A DNA stretch of 64,000 bases, taken from the NCBI RefSeq assembly GCF_002095395.1, contig NZ_MJEI01000087.1:22143-86142 (forward strand). The letters are read 5' to 3'. This DNA comes from Williamsia sp. 1135 (lineage in GTDB: Bacteria > Actinomycetota > Actinomycetes > Mycobacteriales > Mycobacteriaceae). The notes below the pieces were generated by a model, which was given only the letters and a program-made list of their open reading frames with translations, searched no databases and had not been told where the DNA came from. The position numbers were made by a program, and so were the translations under genes. Positions 30,508 through 41,251 of the stretch are shown piece after piece (position 1 is the stretch's first letter; every line of letters begins with the position of its first letter).

Positions 30508-33020
30508 CGGTGTCCGCCGTCCGGGTGATGGCCACTGCGTTCGGGTGGACTGTGCAGGGCGCGGGAGTCGGCCATCAGGCGATCTCGCTCGTCGGGCTCA
30601 GGTCGGTCGAGGTCAGCCGGGTCCGGCTCACCTCGGAAACGGTGCCACAGACGCCGCCCGGCCAGGAAGACCAGCAGCACCCCTGCGCAGATCGTGATGA
30701 TGAAGAGCGGTTTTCCATATGCGTTGGAATGTACTGACAGGTTGATGGGATCGCCCAACGGGACGCCGTTCGCGGTCACGAGACCGATCGCGACGGTCAT
30801 CGATCTCGACCGGTCGGCGCGCGTGGGGACCTGGATCTGGCGGGTGCCATTCGGGGGGATCTCGATGACGCCCAGGTCGCCGACGGTCATCCCGTCGGGC
30901 ACCGCGATGTTCAATCGCACCCGCATCGCCACCGGCAGATCGCTCCGGATGACCAGCAGCAGCGGGCTGCGTTCGGACGCGAGTGTGAAGCGGCCCCCCG
31001 GATCGAGGATGCCCACGCCGTCGCGGATGCTCGCCACCGTGATCGAGACCGCCGAGGTACGCATGGTCGCGGCGTGGCCCGCCGCGTGCTGATCCTGCGG
31101 GGCCACCGATGCCATCGCGCGCAGCAGATCTTCCCGCAGGGGAGCCATGTAGGCGGCGGGGGTGATGGGGACATCGGCCCGCTTGGTCATCGAGTCCTGC
31201 AGCTCCGAGATCTGCGCGCCGCTGGTGCGCACCGCTGCGATCGCCTGGGGGCTGGGGCCCACAACCTGCACCGTGCGAGGGGCGACGAGGCCGGCCCCGG
31301 TGGGTGTGGAGGAGGCAGTCGCCAGTTCTGCGGCGATGTCGGGCAATGGTCGGGGCACCGCCAGGTCGGAACCGAGGAGCATCGTCATCGCCGAGAGCAC
31401 AGCCTTGGTGTCCTCGGGTGTGGCCGACCACGTCGGTGGTGCGATCAGCACCTCACCGCGGCCGATCCGGTCGGCGATCGGATCTTCGGGCGGCGGTGTG
31501 CTCTGTTGCCGGGTGGCCTGGGGTGTCGCGCCGCTCACCGACGGCGCGAGCGCGGAGAACATCAGCGAGGCGATCGCCGTCTGCCTGCGGGCCTGCTCGG
31601 AGCCGCGCACCCAGCCCGCACGCTGTGCGTTCGGCGTGACCTGGGCCGAGTGCGGGGTGGTCCCCACCGCGGCCAGTGCGCTGGCAAGGGCGGGATCGTA
31701 TGTCTGCGCCGCGAGGTCTGCGCCGAGGGGGTACAGGCCGTCCGGCGAGGTGGGCGAGGTGTTGGCTACGCCGGAGGCGGCGACGACGGCGCCCTTGGAC
31801 CCGGTATCGCGGACCAGATCCGCCCCGGCGTCGTCGAGGACACCTGACGCCGGGATGGCGAGTCCGCGCACACTCTTGACGCCGAGGATGGTGTCGACGA
31901 TGTCCGCGGGGGCGCGGAGCCCGACCTCGGAGAGGTCTTTGTCCGCCACCTGGGCCAGGGCGGCGGTGTCCACGTGTGCGAACGACGTCGCGACGACGCA
32001 CGTCTGGCCTGCCAGGGCGCTGAGCCTGTCGAGGAAAGCGATGGCCTGCGGGGTTCCGGTGCCTTCACGGGCCGGCCCGGTGGGATCGCCCGGATCGGTG
32101 GAGACGAGGTAGGGCTCGGTCATCGCTTGCACGCTGACCAGCAGGTCGGGATCCACCGCCAGGCACAGGCTGCGGGAGAGCTGGGAGTCGGGATCGTCGG
32201 CGTGTACCTGCTCCATCGCCGTGAGCAGATGATCGAGGCGGCCGCCCGGTGAGATCGACTGCTGCAAACCGTTGTCCATCAGGCGCACGGTCTCGTCTCC
32301 GCCGCCGGTGACGCCGGGTGCGAGCGAGGCCGGGGCGGCGATCGGCCACAACATCGTTAAGCCGACCGGCGAAGACGTGTCCGGCGGTACGGAGCCGTCT
32401 CCCCCGATCGGTGCGGTGGCCGGATCCGTGCCCTGATCAGTGGCCTGGGCCTGGGCCCGGTCGCGGTCCGGCGGCAGCCCCGTGACGGGCAGCAGTGTGC
32501 GCGAGTCGTCGAGTCTGGCCGGCACACCGTAGTCAGGGGTGCCGTTGACATTGATAAGGATCGGATAGACGCCGGGACTGTCGATCTGAAGACTCGGATC
32601 GCCGGAACTGTTGTCCGACAGGTTGATCCGCAGGGTGAACGGGACGGTCTTACCGGGCGCGAGCTGTTCGGAGATGTCCTGGAACTCGCCGACGACCTCG
32701 AAGCTGTTGGCGTCGGCGGACAGGGAGTCCCCGAGTCCCGCGCTGGTGGTCACCTCCGGTGCCCGTTGCAGACGCATCGCGATGTTGCGGACGGGCCGAT
32801 CGCCGACGTTGGTGAGGGTGCCACGGGCGGTCACCGTGCCGGGACTGGTGGTGGTGACCGTGGAGGGGTCGATCGCGTCGAGCGAGATGTTCAGGAACTC
32901 CCCGGTCTCGGATTCTCCGTCGCCCGGTGCGGCGTCGGCGAGTGGTGCCGACCCGATCGCGAACACCACCGCGAGCACCCCCAGCAGCGCGACCAGCATC
33001 CGCATCGATCGGGCCTTCAC
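30504..33020 (-). CDS. DUF6049 exported membrane-anchored protein (Rv3909-like)
   Basis: 838 residues: signal peptide ([23 protein letters not shown]), a long extracytoplasmic part and one C-terminal helix ([18 protein letters not shown]) with a short basic tail. The family has no established biochemical activity. It always lies between mutT4 and murJ in this order, suggesting a role with MurJ in envelope assembly. The start GTG 33020 overlaps the mutT4 stop (GTGA). The stop overlaps the murJ start. Confidence 0.88.
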   Translation of the reverse strand: MKARSMRMLVALLGVLAVVFAIGSAPLADAAPGDGESETGEFLNISLDAIDPSTVTTTSPGTVTARGTLTNVGDRPVRNIAMRLQRAPEVTTSAGLGDSLSADANSFEVVGEFQDISEQLAPGKTVPFTLRINLSDNSSGDPSLQIDSPGVYPILINVNGTPDYGVPARLDDSRTLLPVTGLPPDRDRAQAQATDQGTDPATAPIGGDGSVPPDTSSPVGLTMLWPIAAPASLAPGVTGGGDETVRLMDNGLQQSISPGGRLDHLLTAMEQVHADDPDSQLSRSLCLAVDPDLLVSVQAMTEPYLVSTDPGDPTGPAREGTGTPQAIAFLDRLSALAGQTCVVATSFAHVDTAALAQVADKDLSEVGLRAPADIVDTILGVKSVRGLAIPASGVLDDAGADLVRDTGSKGAVVAASGVANTSPTSPDGLYPLGADLAAQTYDPALASALAAVGTTPHSAQVTPNAQRAGWVRGSEQARRQTAIASLMFSALAPSVSGATPQATRQQSTPPPEDPIADRIGRGEVLIAPPTWSATPEDTKAVLSAMTMLLGSDLAVPRPLPDIAAELATASSTPTGAGLVAPRTVQVVGPSPQAIAAVRTSGAQISELQDSMTKRADVPITPAAYMAPLREDLLRAMASVAPQDQHAAGHAATMRTSAVSITVASIRDGVGILDPGGRFTLASERSPLLLVIRSDLPVAMRVRLNIAVPDGMTVGDLGVIEIPPNGTRQIQVPTRADRSRSMTVAIGLVTANGVPLGDPINLSVHSNAYGKPLFIITICAGVLLVFLAGRRLWHRFRGEPDPADLDRPEPDERDRLMADSRALHSPPERSGHHPDGGHR

Positions 33021-34084
33021 GTGGCGTCAGGTGGGCCGGAGCCGGCCGGCGGACTGTGCGCAGCCGGTGCGCCCGAGGACTCGTCGCCGTCCCCGCCACG
33101 GCCGGCACCGCGACGTCCGCGGCGCCGTCGTCGTCGAGGTTTCGCGACCACCGGCGGCTCGTTGCGTTTCTGGTTGCGGGCGGCCGCCGCCTTCTCGTAG
33201 GCGTTCGGCTCGGTGCGGGCACCCTGCGACTCCGATTCCGCCATGCGGTCCGGATCGGCGGTCAGTTCGGCGATGACGTCCTCGGCGACCCGTGCGAGCC
33301 GGCGTTCGTCGGAGTAGGTCAGTCGTCGGGGCAGATCGGTCAACGGCACCCAGGCCACCTCGGCGACCTCGTAGTCGGCGTCAGAGAGTTCTCCGCCGGT
33401 GAACCGCATCAAGTAGTGGTGGACGGTCTTGTGGATCCTCTTGCCCTCGCTGACGAACCAGTAGTCGATCTTGCCGAGGGGCGCGACGACGTTCCCCTTG
33501 ATGCCGGTTTCCTCGGCGACCTCGCGAATGGCGGTCTGTTCGGCCGTCTCCCCCGTCTCGATGTGCCCCTTGGGCAACGACCACATCATCCGGCCGCGAC
33601 GGTCCACCCGGCCGATGAGGGCGGCGCAACGCTCTTCCCCGGGTCCGTCCAGACCCGACACCATCAAGCCACCGGCCGAGGTCTCCCTGACCGTGCGAAG
33701 TCGCTGCTTGGCGAGGTTGGCGGGCACCTTCGGTGGTGCCTTGGTCTTGCCGACGTCCGACGGCTTGACCTGCGCGGTCCTACCCTCGGTGACCGGATTT
33801 CCGGCTACCCCGGTCGCTTCACTGCGGGCCGCCTCGGCGCTGCTGTCGGTAGGCCTCGACGGTTTGCGGCGTCGGCCGCGGCGCGATCGCCGGGAGCCGC
33901 CGCCACTCGACTCGGTCGCCGAGCGCTCGTCGGCCGATTGTTGCTCGCCACCTGCGGGTTGTTGACGCGGCTCGGTTCCGTTCTGGTTCGCGTTGACATC
34001 TCGAGCGGCCCCGCGCCTACCGCCGCGCCTGCGCCGTGGGCGCCGGGCGACGTCCCTGTTCGGCTCGGTGGGTTCGGCTGACAC
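33017..34084 (-). CDS. mutT4: NUDIX hydrolase with Arg-rich termini (MutT4-like)
   Basis: 355 residues. The NUDIX domain (about 165-285) carries [10 protein letters not shown] through [10 protein letters not shown], with WSLPKGH before it. Both ends are basic, low-complexity and Arg/Gly/Pro-rich ([28 protein letters not shown]), suggesting nucleic-acid contact. The start is GTG 34084 ([11 protein letters not shown]), because further upstream the frame crosses the divergent pcnA gene. It is the first gene of the operon with the DUF6049 gene, murJ and tag. Confidence 0.87.
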   Translation of the reverse strand: MSAEPTEPNRDVARRPRRRRGGRRGAARDVNANQNGTEPRQQPAGGEQQSADERSATESSGGGSRRSRRGRRRKPSRPTDSSAEAARSEATGVAGNPVTEGRTAQVKPSDVGKTKAPPKVPANLAKQRLRTVRETSAGGLMVSGLDGPGEERCAALIGRVDRRGRMMWSLPKGHIETGETAEQTAIREVAEETGIKGNVVAPLGKIDYWFVSEGKRIHKTVHHYLMRFTGGELSDADYEVAEVAWVPLTDLPRRLTYSDERRLARVAEDVIAELTADPDRMAESESQGARTEPNAYEKAAAARNQKRNEPPVVAKPRRRRRRGRRGAGRGGDGDESSGAPAAHSPPAGSGPPDAT

Positions 34085-34199
34085 CCAATAGATGCTAGTC
34101 GTGTGTAACCCACTGTTTGCTCCAGCGTGGCCGTTGGACCATGCCGGGAGACGAAGCCGGAGGCGGAGGTCGGGGTCTTCGTCGGTACTCTGGCGTTTC

Positions 34200-35669
34200 G
34201 TGACAACTCCTGCTGATTCCACAGATGACCTGGCCGCCGCCGAACGACGGACCAGGTTGCTGGCTGCGGCTGCGGTCTCGCTAAGGAGTCTGTCGGACGT
34301 GCTCGACCCGCTCGGAGCGCGATTCGCGGCAGCGGGTTTCGAGCTGTATCTCGTCGGGGGCCCGGTGCGTGACGCGGTGCTGGGGCGTCTCACGAACGAC
34401 CTCGACTTCACCACCGACGCCCGGCCCGACAAGGTCAAGGAACTGCTGCACGGCTGGGCGGAGGCGATCTGGGACACCGGCATCGATTTCGGCACCATCA
34501 GCGCTGCCAAGGCCGGGCACCAGATCGAGATCACGACCTTCCGGGCCGATTCTTACGACCGGGTCGGGCGCAATCCCGAGGTGCGGTTCGGTGACCGTCT
34601 CGAAGACGACCTGATCCGCCGCGACTTCTCCATGAACGCGATGGCGGTGAAGATCGGCGCCGACGGCAGTCAAGAGTTCGTAGACCCTCTCGGCGGCCTG
34701 GACGCTCTGCTCGCCGGGGTGATCGACACGCCCGCGGCGCCCGAGGACTCCTTCAACGACGATCCGTTGCGGATGCTGCGCGGCGTCCGATTCGTCTCGC
34801 AGCTCGGGTTCTCCCTCTCCCCCGGCGTGTTCGCTGCGACGGTCCGGATGGCCGCGCAGATCGACCGCATCACGGTCGAGCGGGTCGCGGCCGAGCTCGA
34901 CAAGCTGATCCTCGGCGAGCATGCCGTCGAGGGCGTCGACATGCTGTGTGAAACGGGTCTGGCCGAACGCGTGATGCCCGAGATCCCCGGGATGAAGTTG
35001 GCGATCGACGAACACCACCAGCACAAGGACGTCTACACCCACTCCCTCACGGTGCTCTCGCAGGCGATCGATCTCGAGGACGGCGATCCCGACCTGGTGC
35101 TGCGGTGGGCTGCGATCCTCCACGACATCGGCAAACCGGGTACGCGCAGGCATGAACCCAATGGCGGCGTCAGTTTCCATCACCACGAGGTCGTCGGCGC
35201 AAAGATGGTGCGCAAACGGTTGCGTGCGCTGAAGTATCCGAAGGCCGTGATCGAAGACGTGGCCAATCTGGTGTTCCTGCACCTGCGATTCCACGGATAC
35301 GGCGAGGGCCAGTGGACCGACTCCGCAGTGCGCCGCTATGTGACGGACGCCGGTGAACTCCTCCCCCGGCTCCACAAGCTCGTGCGTGCGGACTGCACCA
35401 CCCGGAACAAGCGCCGGGCGCAGCGACTGCAGCAGAACTACGACAACCTCGAGGCCCGGATCGACAAGATCGCCGAGGCGGAGGATCTCGCACGTGTCCG
35501 GCCTGACCTCGACGGCAACGCGATCATGGAGCTGCTCGGGCTGCCGCCGGGTCCACAGGTCGGTAAGGCGTGGCGATACCTGAAAGAACTCCGCCTCGAC
35601 CGGGGGCCCATGTCACATGACGAGGCCGAAGAGGCCCTCCGGCAGTGGTGGGCGGAGCAGCAGGACTGA
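34200..35669 (+). CDS. pcnA: CCA tRNA nucleotidyltransferase with HD domain
   Basis: 489 residues. The class II nucleotidyltransferase head has [13 protein letters not shown] and [11 protein letters not shown] (metal-binding DxD), then [11 protein letters not shown]. An HD domain follows ([12 protein letters not shown] and [12 protein letters not shown]). It adds or repairs the tRNA 3' CCA end. The start is GTG 34200; it lacks a strong ribosome-binding site and may be nearly leaderless. It is divergent from mutT4 across 115 bp, as in M. tuberculosis Rv3907c/Rv3908. Confidence 0.94.
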   Translation: MTTPADSTDDLAAAERRTRLLAAAAVSLRSLSDVLDPLGARFAAAGFELYLVGGPVRDAVLGRLTNDLDFTTDARPDKVKELLHGWAEAIWDTGIDFGTISAAKAGHQIEITTFRADSYDRVGRNPEVRFGDRLEDDLIRRDFSMNAMAVKIGADGSQEFVDPLGGLDALLAGVIDTPAAPEDSFNDDPLRMLRGVRFVSQLGFSLSPGVFAATVRMAAQIDRITVERVAAELDKLILGEHAVEGVDMLCETGLAERVMPEIPGMKLAIDEHHQHKDVYTHSLTVLSQAIDLEDGDPDLVLRWAAILHDIGKPGTRRHEPNGGVSFHHHEVVGAKMVRKRLRALKYPKAVIEDVANLVFLHLRFHGYGEGQWTDSAVRRYVTDAGELLPRLHKLVRADCTTRNKRRAQRLQQNYDNLEARIDKIAEAEDLARVRPDLDGNAIMELLGLPPGPQVGKAWRYLKELRLDRGPMSHDEAEEALRQWWAEQQD

Positions 35670-35675
35670 CGATGT

Positions 35676-36482
35676 CTAGGTGAGCGAGACCAGCTGACCG
35701 AGATCGTCGCTGGGGAGCTCACCGTCGACGACCGCGGTGACGGTCGCGTTGTTCAGCACGATGCCGCCCTTGTGGTTGTCGAGGAACGCGGTGTCGGCGG
35801 CGTCGCGGCCGGTGGCGATCCGGATCAGGGTCTGCCGCGGCGCGAGACAGGTCGCATCCACCACGCGCCACTGGCCGTCGACGAAAGCCTCGGCGACGGC
35901 GTGGAAGTCCATGGGGTCGCAGCCCGGTGCATAGACCGCCACCAGCCGCGCCGGCACGTTCACCGCTCGCAGCGATGCGACGACGAGATGTGCGTAGTCG
36001 CGGCACACCCCGGCTCCGGCGAGCAGCGTGTCGGCAGCGCCGTCGATGGGATCGCTCGAACCGGGCACGTAGTCGAGATGCGTTCCCACCCAGGCCGATA
36101 CCTTCTCAAGCAACTTGGCCGGTTCGGTGATGTCGCCGAATTGCTTTGCGGCAAAACCGAAGAACTTGTCCGCCTCGGCATAACGGCTGGGCCGCAGGTA
36201 AAGCGACAGATCGTAGTCGGACACCGGTGCGGGCTCGGTGTTGCCGATCACGGTCGCCTCGTACTTGGCCTGCAGGTTGCCGACGCCGGCGTGCATCATG
36301 TGGATGCGGTTGCCGTGGGCGCCACTGATCTCGCGGACGTCCAGGGGCTTGCCGTCGAGGAGGAACGACAGCGACTCGGTCACCTCGGTACCCGGATGGG
36401 GCGCGATCGCGATCTGGAACTCCAGATCGGTCTCACCGGTGATGTCGACGTCGAGGTGGGCAGATACGTCACGTTTGAGCAC
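35676..36482 (-). CDS. transglutaminase-like cysteine peptidase-fold protein
   Basis: 268 residues. N-terminal beta domain (about 1-115) and transglutaminase core with the triad Cys in GAGVCRDYAHL, His in MDFHAVAEAF and Asp in RVVDATCLAP. The core is followed by a short C-terminal region. Substrate unknown; relatives include Rv2569c. GTG 36482 follows AAGGAG, 4 bases away, and overlaps the dagK stop by 14 bp. It is the last gene of the agpS-dagK-transglutaminase set. Confidence 0.87.
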   Translation of the reverse strand: MLKRDVSAHLDVDITGETDLEFQIAIAPHPGTEVTESLSFLLDGKPLDVREISGAHGNRIHMMHAGVGNLQAKYEATVIGNTEPAPVSDYDLSLYLRPSRYAEADKFFGFAAKQFGDITEPAKLLEKVSAWVGTHLDYVPGSSDPIDGAADTLLAGAGVCRDYAHLVVASLRAVNVPARLVAVYAPGCDPMDFHAVAEAFVDGQWRVVDATCLAPRQTLIRIATGRDAADTAFLDNHKGGIVLNNATVTAVVDGELPSDDLGQLVSLT

Positions 36483-37398
36483 GGGACTCCTTCGAGGGGA
36501 TACGAGGTACCAGGAAGGTTACGGCACCGGGGAGGGTTTCGATGGTCGCGGGAAGCATGCCGACCCGATCGCCGTCGGCGTAGATGGGCGCAGCGGGCTC
36601 GCATTCGAGCACGATCTTGCGGCCCCGCAGTTGTTCGACCTCGGGCCGGTGAATGTGTTTGCCGCTGTACACCGTTGGGAAGAGCGTGAGCAGGCGCAGT
36701 CGGGAGCCGCTGAGTACGAGCGTGAGGTCGAGCAGCCCGTCGTCGATGATGGCGTCAGGTGTGATCTGCATCCCTCCGCCGTACGAACGGGTGTTGCCTA
36801 CCGATGCCAGGACGAGATCGCGTTCGATGGTGGTGCCGTCGACGGTGATCCGGTAGTGGAATGGCTTCAGCTTGGCGATCTCGGCCACGGCGGCGATCGG
36901 ATACCGCAACTGGCCCTTCGGCCGCGCCAGCATGTTCGCCCGCTCGGTGACCAGCGCATCGAGCCCGGTCGCTGCGACCGTTCCGAACACGGAGGTACTG
37001 CCATCGGCGAGAGTGATCTGGGCAAGATCGATGCTGCGTTCGTGACCGGCGCCGATGATCGCCGCGGCGGCGACCGGGTCGTCGATCGGGATACCAAGTG
37101 CGCGTGCGTGATCGTTGCCGGTGCCGGCTGGCATGAGGCCGATGGACGTACCGGTCCCCCGCACCGCCTCCAGCGCCATTCTGATACTCCCGTCGCCGCC
37201 GATGACCACGACGGCGTCGTGATCGGACCGGGCGGCGGTGTGCGCCAGCTCCTGCGCGTGGGTCGCGTCGCGGCCGATCATCTCGGTGACGTCGAGGCCG
37301 TGGGCACCGAGCGCCCCCAGTGCGGTCTCGGCGGCACCGGCTCCGAGACCGTGACGTGCGGAAGGGTTGATCAGTGCGGCAATGCGCCGGATGGTCAT
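36469..37398 (-). CDS. diacylglycerol/lipid kinase family protein
   Basis: 309 residues of the DAGK catalytic family. ATP-binding motifs are VVIGGDGSIRMAL (GGDGT variant with Ser) and MPAGTGNDHARAL. The C-terminal beta domain includes ADGDRVGMLPATIE. The lipid substrate is unknown; the co-directional AgpS-like gene (ATGA overlap) suggests glycerolipid phosphorylation. The start is ATG 37398 (MTIRRIAALINPSARHG). Confidence 0.9.
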   Translation of the reverse strand: MTIRRIAALINPSARHGLGAGAAETALGALGAHGLDVTEMIGRDATHAQELAHTAARSDHDAVVVIGGDGSIRMALEAVRGTGTSIGLMPAGTGNDHARALGIPIDDPVAAAAIIGAGHERSIDLAQITLADGSTSVFGTVAATGLDALVTERANMLARPKGQLRYPIAAVAEIAKLKPFHYRITVDGTTIERDLVLASVGNTRSYGGGMQITPDAIIDDGLLDLTLVLSGSRLRLLTLFPTVYSGKHIHRPEVEQLRGRKIVLECEPAAPIYADGDRVGMLPATIETLPGAVTFLVPRIPSKESRAQT

Positions 37399-39014
37399 GG
37401 GATCAGTTTGCCCGGGTTCAGGATCCCGGTGGGGTCCAGGGCGTCTTTCACCGCGCGCAGAATCCGCACGCCGACGTCGCCGATCTCTGCCCCCACCCAC
37501 GGGCGATGGTCGGCACCGACCGCGTGGTGGTGGGTGATCGTTCCACCGCCGGCGACAATGGCCTCGGACGCAGCGGCTTTCGCGGCCTGCCACTGCACGA
37601 TGGGGTCGCGCTCGCACCTGTAGACCACGGTGAAGTAGAGCGAGGCGCCGGTGGGATAGGTGTGCGAGATGTGGCAGAGCACCAGTGCGGGTGATCCGGA
37701 CGTCGTGATCGCATCGGTGAGCGCGGTGGTCACGGCGTCCTTCAGTGCGTAGAGGTTGTTCCAGGTGGTGGCGGTCTCGAGCGTCTCGCATCCGACCCCG
37801 ACGGCGAGGAGGGCGTCGCGCAGGTAGGGCGCGTCGAATCGGCCGTGCTCCCAGGCCTGCCCGCGCGGAGCGCCGAGGGAGCGGCCCCCGGCCTCCGACA
37901 ACACGGCCGCGGCGAGCTCTTGCCGTGCCTGTGCAACAGGGCCGGTGCCCTCGAAGGTGGTGATCGCCAGGGCCCCGCCGGAGACGGTGTCGTCGGTGGC
38001 GCCGATCTTGCCGGGGCTCGCGAGGTTGACCCCTGTCTCCGCCTCGTCGGACAGTCGCATCACCGTGGGACCGCCACCTTGCTGCGCGACGGCGCGCAAT
38101 GCTGCTGCACCAGTGATGAAGTCAGGAAAGTGCCAGGCTTCGTGGAGCGTGACCGGCGGCACGGCACGTACTCGCAAGGTGACCTCGGTGATGATCCCGA
38201 AGGTGCCTTCCGAACCGAGGAACAACTGGCGGAGATCGGGTCCGGCTGCGGTCTTGGGGGCGCCGCCTAGGTCGAGGATGCCGGCTGGGGTGACCACTCG
38301 CATGCCCGTCACCATGTCGTCGAACCGTCCGTAGCCCGCCGAGGCCTGCCCCGACGATCGCGTGGCCGCGAACCCACCGATGGTCGCGAACCGGAAGCTC
38401 TGCGGGAAGTGGCCGAGCGAGAACCCGTGTGCGCCGAGCAGTTCTTCGGCGCGCGGTCCGGTGACCCCGGCGCCGAGAGTCGCCTGATTCGAAACCGGAT
38501 CGATGGAGACCAGCTGGTCGAAGTTGCGGAGGTCCACCGAGAGGACGGTGCGCAGACCACCGGCATCGGGATCGAGGCCGCCCACGACGCTGGTGCCGCC
38601 GCCGAAGGGCACCACGGCGATCGACCGGTCGGCGCACCAGCGCAGGAGTTCGGCGATCTGATCGCTCGTTGCCGGCGCGACGACGGCGTCGGGGGCGTCC
38701 TGGTGGGGCTGCCGACGCCGGAGCAGATCGAGGGTCGACTTTCCGCCGGACCTGATCAGCCGGTCTCCGTCAGCAGTGGCGACGGTGCCCACGATGGCCT
38801 CGAGTTCAGCGACATCGCTGCTCGTCAAGCGGCTGGGGGACAGCTGGACCTCGGTCGCGGCCGGTGCGGAGATCGGGTCGCCCGAGATGCCGAGGACCTG
38901 GCCGAGCAGGTCTTTGATGGGCTGGGGAAGTGTGGTGGCGGACTCGGCGGAGCCCCAGGCGTTCCACTGCATCGGTGGAAGTGGCAGTACGTGCTGGGGG
39001 TAATCGGCGCTCAT
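37395..39014 (-). CDS. FAD-binding oxidase of the alkyl-DHAP synthase (AgpS) family
   Basis: 539 residues. N-terminal WNAWGS resembles the RWNGWG signature of alkyldihydroxyacetonephosphate synthase. The PCMH-type FAD domain has VPFGGGTSVVGGLDPD and GSEGTFGIITEVTL. The C-terminus has HHHAVGADHRPW, matching the ADPS His motif. Ether-lipid synthesis or a related glycerol-lipid oxidation is inferred; a 2-hydroxyacid oxidase role cannot be excluded. The start is 20 bp from the divergent TetR gene, so TetR probably controls it. Confidence 0.85.
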   Translation of the reverse strand: MSADYPQHVLPLPPMQWNAWGSAESATTLPQPIKDLLGQVLGISGDPISAPAATEVQLSPSRLTSSDVAELEAIVGTVATADGDRLIRSGGKSTLDLLRRRQPHQDAPDAVVAPATSDQIAELLRWCADRSIAVVPFGGGTSVVGGLDPDAGGLRTVLSVDLRNFDQLVSIDPVSNQATLGAGVTGPRAEELLGAHGFSLGHFPQSFRFATIGGFAATRSSGQASAGYGRFDDMVTGMRVVTPAGILDLGGAPKTAAGPDLRQLFLGSEGTFGIITEVTLRVRAVPPVTLHEAWHFPDFITGAAALRAVAQQGGGPTVMRLSDEAETGVNLASPGKIGATDDTVSGGALAITTFEGTGPVAQARQELAAAVLSEAGGRSLGAPRGQAWEHGRFDAPYLRDALLAVGVGCETLETATTWNNLYALKDAVTTALTDAITTSGSPALVLCHISHTYPTGASLYFTVVYRCERDPIVQWQAAKAAASEAIVAGGGTITHHHAVGADHRPWVGAEIGDVGVRILRAVKDALDPTGILNPGKLIP

Positions 39015-39015
39015 G

Positions 39016-39050
39016 CGTTACAGTTTTACATAACATGTCAATCCGTAACG
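39016..39050. promoter_or_regulatory. candidate TetR operator between agpS-like and tetR genes
   Basis: CGTTAC (39016-39021) and GTAACG (39045-39050) form an inverted repeat. Within it, GTTA (39017-39020) and TAAC (39031-39034) form another, with 10 bp between. The whole gap between the two divergent start codons is 20 bp, so one bound dimer would cover both starts. Confidence 0.45.
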
Positions 39051-39643
39051 ATAGTCCTGAACTGAGTTCTCGTGAATCCGACACGACGAACATCACCGAC
39101 CGCGTGCTCGACGCAGCCCGTAGCTGCATGTTGCGCGCAGAGGGCGGCAAGATCGCCCTCGCGGAGGTGGCCAGGGTCGCCGGCGTCAGCAGGCCGACGG
39201 TGTACCGACGCTGGCCGGATGTGCAGTCACTGACCGGCGAACTCCTCAATCGTGAGATGGCCGAGGTGCTGGCCTCGGTGCCGGAACGTGGCAGCACGCT
39301 GGAAGAGCAGGTCGACCGCTTCGTCGACGTCGCCCAGGGCCTGCAGGAGAATGCGCTGTTCGCTGTGCTGTGGCGGGAACCCGCCACGGCCCTGGCGCAA
39401 TACGTCTCGGTGCGCCTGGGCACGAGCCAGCAGATGTTGCTGGCGATGATCGAATGGGCCATCGGCGAGGGGCAGGAGCGCGGCGACATCCGCCCGGGTA
39501 GGCCGGACCAGCTGGCCGCGATGGTGCTGCTGATCAGCCAGTCGGCAATTCAGTCGCATGCCCTGGTCGCTCCCATCCTCGGTGACCGGTGGACCACCGA
39601 GTTGCGATACGCGCTCATGTCCTACCTCAGGATCCAGTCGTGA
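39035..39643 (+). CDS. TetR-family transcriptional regulator
   Basis: 202 residues. The N-terminal helix-turn-helix reads KIALAEVARVAGVSRPTVYRRWPD; the rest is a helical ligand-binding domain. The start is ATG 39035 (MSIRNDSPELSSRESDT). It is divergent from the AgpS-like gene and overlaps glpD (GTGA), so it likely regulates both arms of this glycerolipid cluster. The ligand is unknown. Confidence 0.9.
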   Translation: MSIRNDSPELSSRESDTTNITDRVLDAARSCMLRAEGGKIALAEVARVAGVSRPTVYRRWPDVQSLTGELLNREMAEVLASVPERGSTLEEQVDRFVDVAQGLQENALFAVLWREPATALAQYVSVRLGTSQQMLLAMIEWAIGEGQERGDIRPGRPDQLAAMVLLISQSAIQSHALVAPILGDRWTTELRYALMSYLRIQS

Positions 39644-41205
39644 CCCTCGAACCGGAGGATGTCGCCGACGGTGCGCTGAACGCGTCGCGGCGTGGCCGCG
39701 AGCTCGCCGAGTTGGCCTCTCGCACAGAGCCGTTGGACGTCCTTGTCGTCGGCGGCGGGATCACCGGTGTCGGCGTCGCGCTCGACGCCGCATCCCGGGG
39801 ACTGTCGGTGGCGCTGGTCGAGGCCCAGGATCTGGCTTTCGGGACCAGCCGGTGGAGCAGCAAACTGGTGCACGGAGGCCTGCGTTACCTGGCCAGCGGC
39901 AACGTGGGGATCGCGCACGAATCCGCGGTCGAGCGGCACCGGATCATGACCGACATCGCACCACATCTGGTACGTCCGATGACACAGGTGCTGCCCGTCT
40001 TCACGGGCAGCCCGGTACTGGGCAGGCTCGTGACCCGTGCCGGCATGTTCGCCGGAGACCTGTTGCGCCACAATGCGAAGACGTCGGCCGAGCTGCTTCC
40101 CCGGTCCCGGACGGTCTCGGGGGAGAAGGCGGCCGAACTCGTTCCGGGTCTGCGCAGGGACGGGCTGCGCTCGGCCGTACTGGCGGCCGATGGCCAGCTC
40201 GTCGACGATGCCCGGCTGGTGGTGGCGGTGGCCCGCACCGCTGCCGCACACGGCGCGATCATTCTCACGTACACCCGCGCCACCGAGGTGACCGGTGACG
40301 GCGCCACGCTGACAGATGTCAGGACCGGACGCCGGGTCGCCGTCAAGGCCCGGTCGGTGATCAACGCAACCGGGGTGTGGGCCGGGCAGGTCGACCGGTC
40401 GATCACGCTGCGCCCCAGTCGCGGAACACATCTCGTGGTCTCCGCGCAGGCACTGGGGAATCCGACCGGCGCGCTGACCGTGCCGGTGGCCGGCAGCATC
40501 AGCCGGTTCGTCTTCGCGTTGCCGCAACAACTCGGCCGCGTGTTCATCGGACTGACCGATGAGGATGCGCCCGGACCGATACCCGATGAACCACGGCCCA
40601 CCGAGGCCGAGATCGACATGCTCCTCGAGACGATCAACAAGGCACTGGCCCGGCCACTGGATCGATCGGACATCCTCGGGGTCTTCTCGGGCCTGCGTCC
40701 GTTGGTGGACCAGGTCGGCGCAGGCGTCGAGATGAGCACATCGGACCTGTCCCGCAAGCACCTCGTCGCGTACACCGGCGGCATGATCACCGTGGTCGGG
40801 GGCAAGCTCACGACATACCGGCAGATGGCCGAGCAGGCCGTGGACGTCGCCCTCACGCGGTCCGGAGTGCCTGCCGGACCGTGTATCACCGCAAACCTTC
40901 CCCTGATCGGTGCCTCCGGCGCCGCAGTCGATTCGGCGCTGCCGCCGTCGTTGATCGCACGTTTCGGTGGGGAATCGGAGCACGTCATGGCTGTCGCCAC
41001 CACGGATCGTCCGGCCGCACTCATCGCCCCCGGTATCGACGTCACGCGCGCGGAGATCGAGTTCGCGATCACCCACGAGGGTGCGTGCACGGTCTCGGAC
41101 ATCTTGGCCCGACGTACGCGGATCGGTTTGGTGCCAGGCGACGCCGACCTCGCGGCCGGAGCCGTCGCGCAGATCCTCGACGGTGCCGCCGAGACATCGG
41201 CCTGA
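39640..41205 (+). CDS. glpD: aerobic glycerol-3-phosphate dehydrogenase
   Basis: 521-residue FAD enzyme oxidising glycerol 3-phosphate to DHAP and passing electrons to quinone. The FAD fingerprint is DVLVVGGGITGVGVALDAAS, followed by the family segment SRWSSKLVHGGLRYL. The C-terminal domain contains YTGGMITVVGGKLTTYRQMA. GTG 39640 overlaps the tetR stop. DHAP produced here is the substrate that alkyl-DHAP synthases need after acylation, which fits the neighbouring AgpS-like gene. Confidence 0.94.
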   Translation: MTLEPEDVADGALNASRRGRELAELASRTEPLDVLVVGGGITGVGVALDAASRGLSVALVEAQDLAFGTSRWSSKLVHGGLRYLASGNVGIAHESAVERHRIMTDIAPHLVRPMTQVLPVFTGSPVLGRLVTRAGMFAGDLLRHNAKTSAELLPRSRTVSGEKAAELVPGLRRDGLRSAVLAADGQLVDDARLVVAVARTAAAHGAIILTYTRATEVTGDGATLTDVRTGRRVAVKARSVINATGVWAGQVDRSITLRPSRGTHLVVSAQALGNPTGALTVPVAGSISRFVFALPQQLGRVFIGLTDEDAPGPIPDEPRPTEAEIDMLLETINKALARPLDRSDILGVFSGLRPLVDQVGAGVEMSTSDLSRKHLVAYTGGMITVVGGKLTTYRQMAEQAVDVALTRSGVPAGPCITANLPLIGASGAAVDSALPPSLIARFGGESEHVMAVATTDRPAALIAPGIDVTRAEIEFAITHEGACTVSDILARRTRIGLVPGDADLAAGAVAQILDGAAETSA

Positions 41206-41251
41206 GCAACGTCGAGCCGAACCGCCGTGCGTGCGGTTAGTGTGGGCTCTC

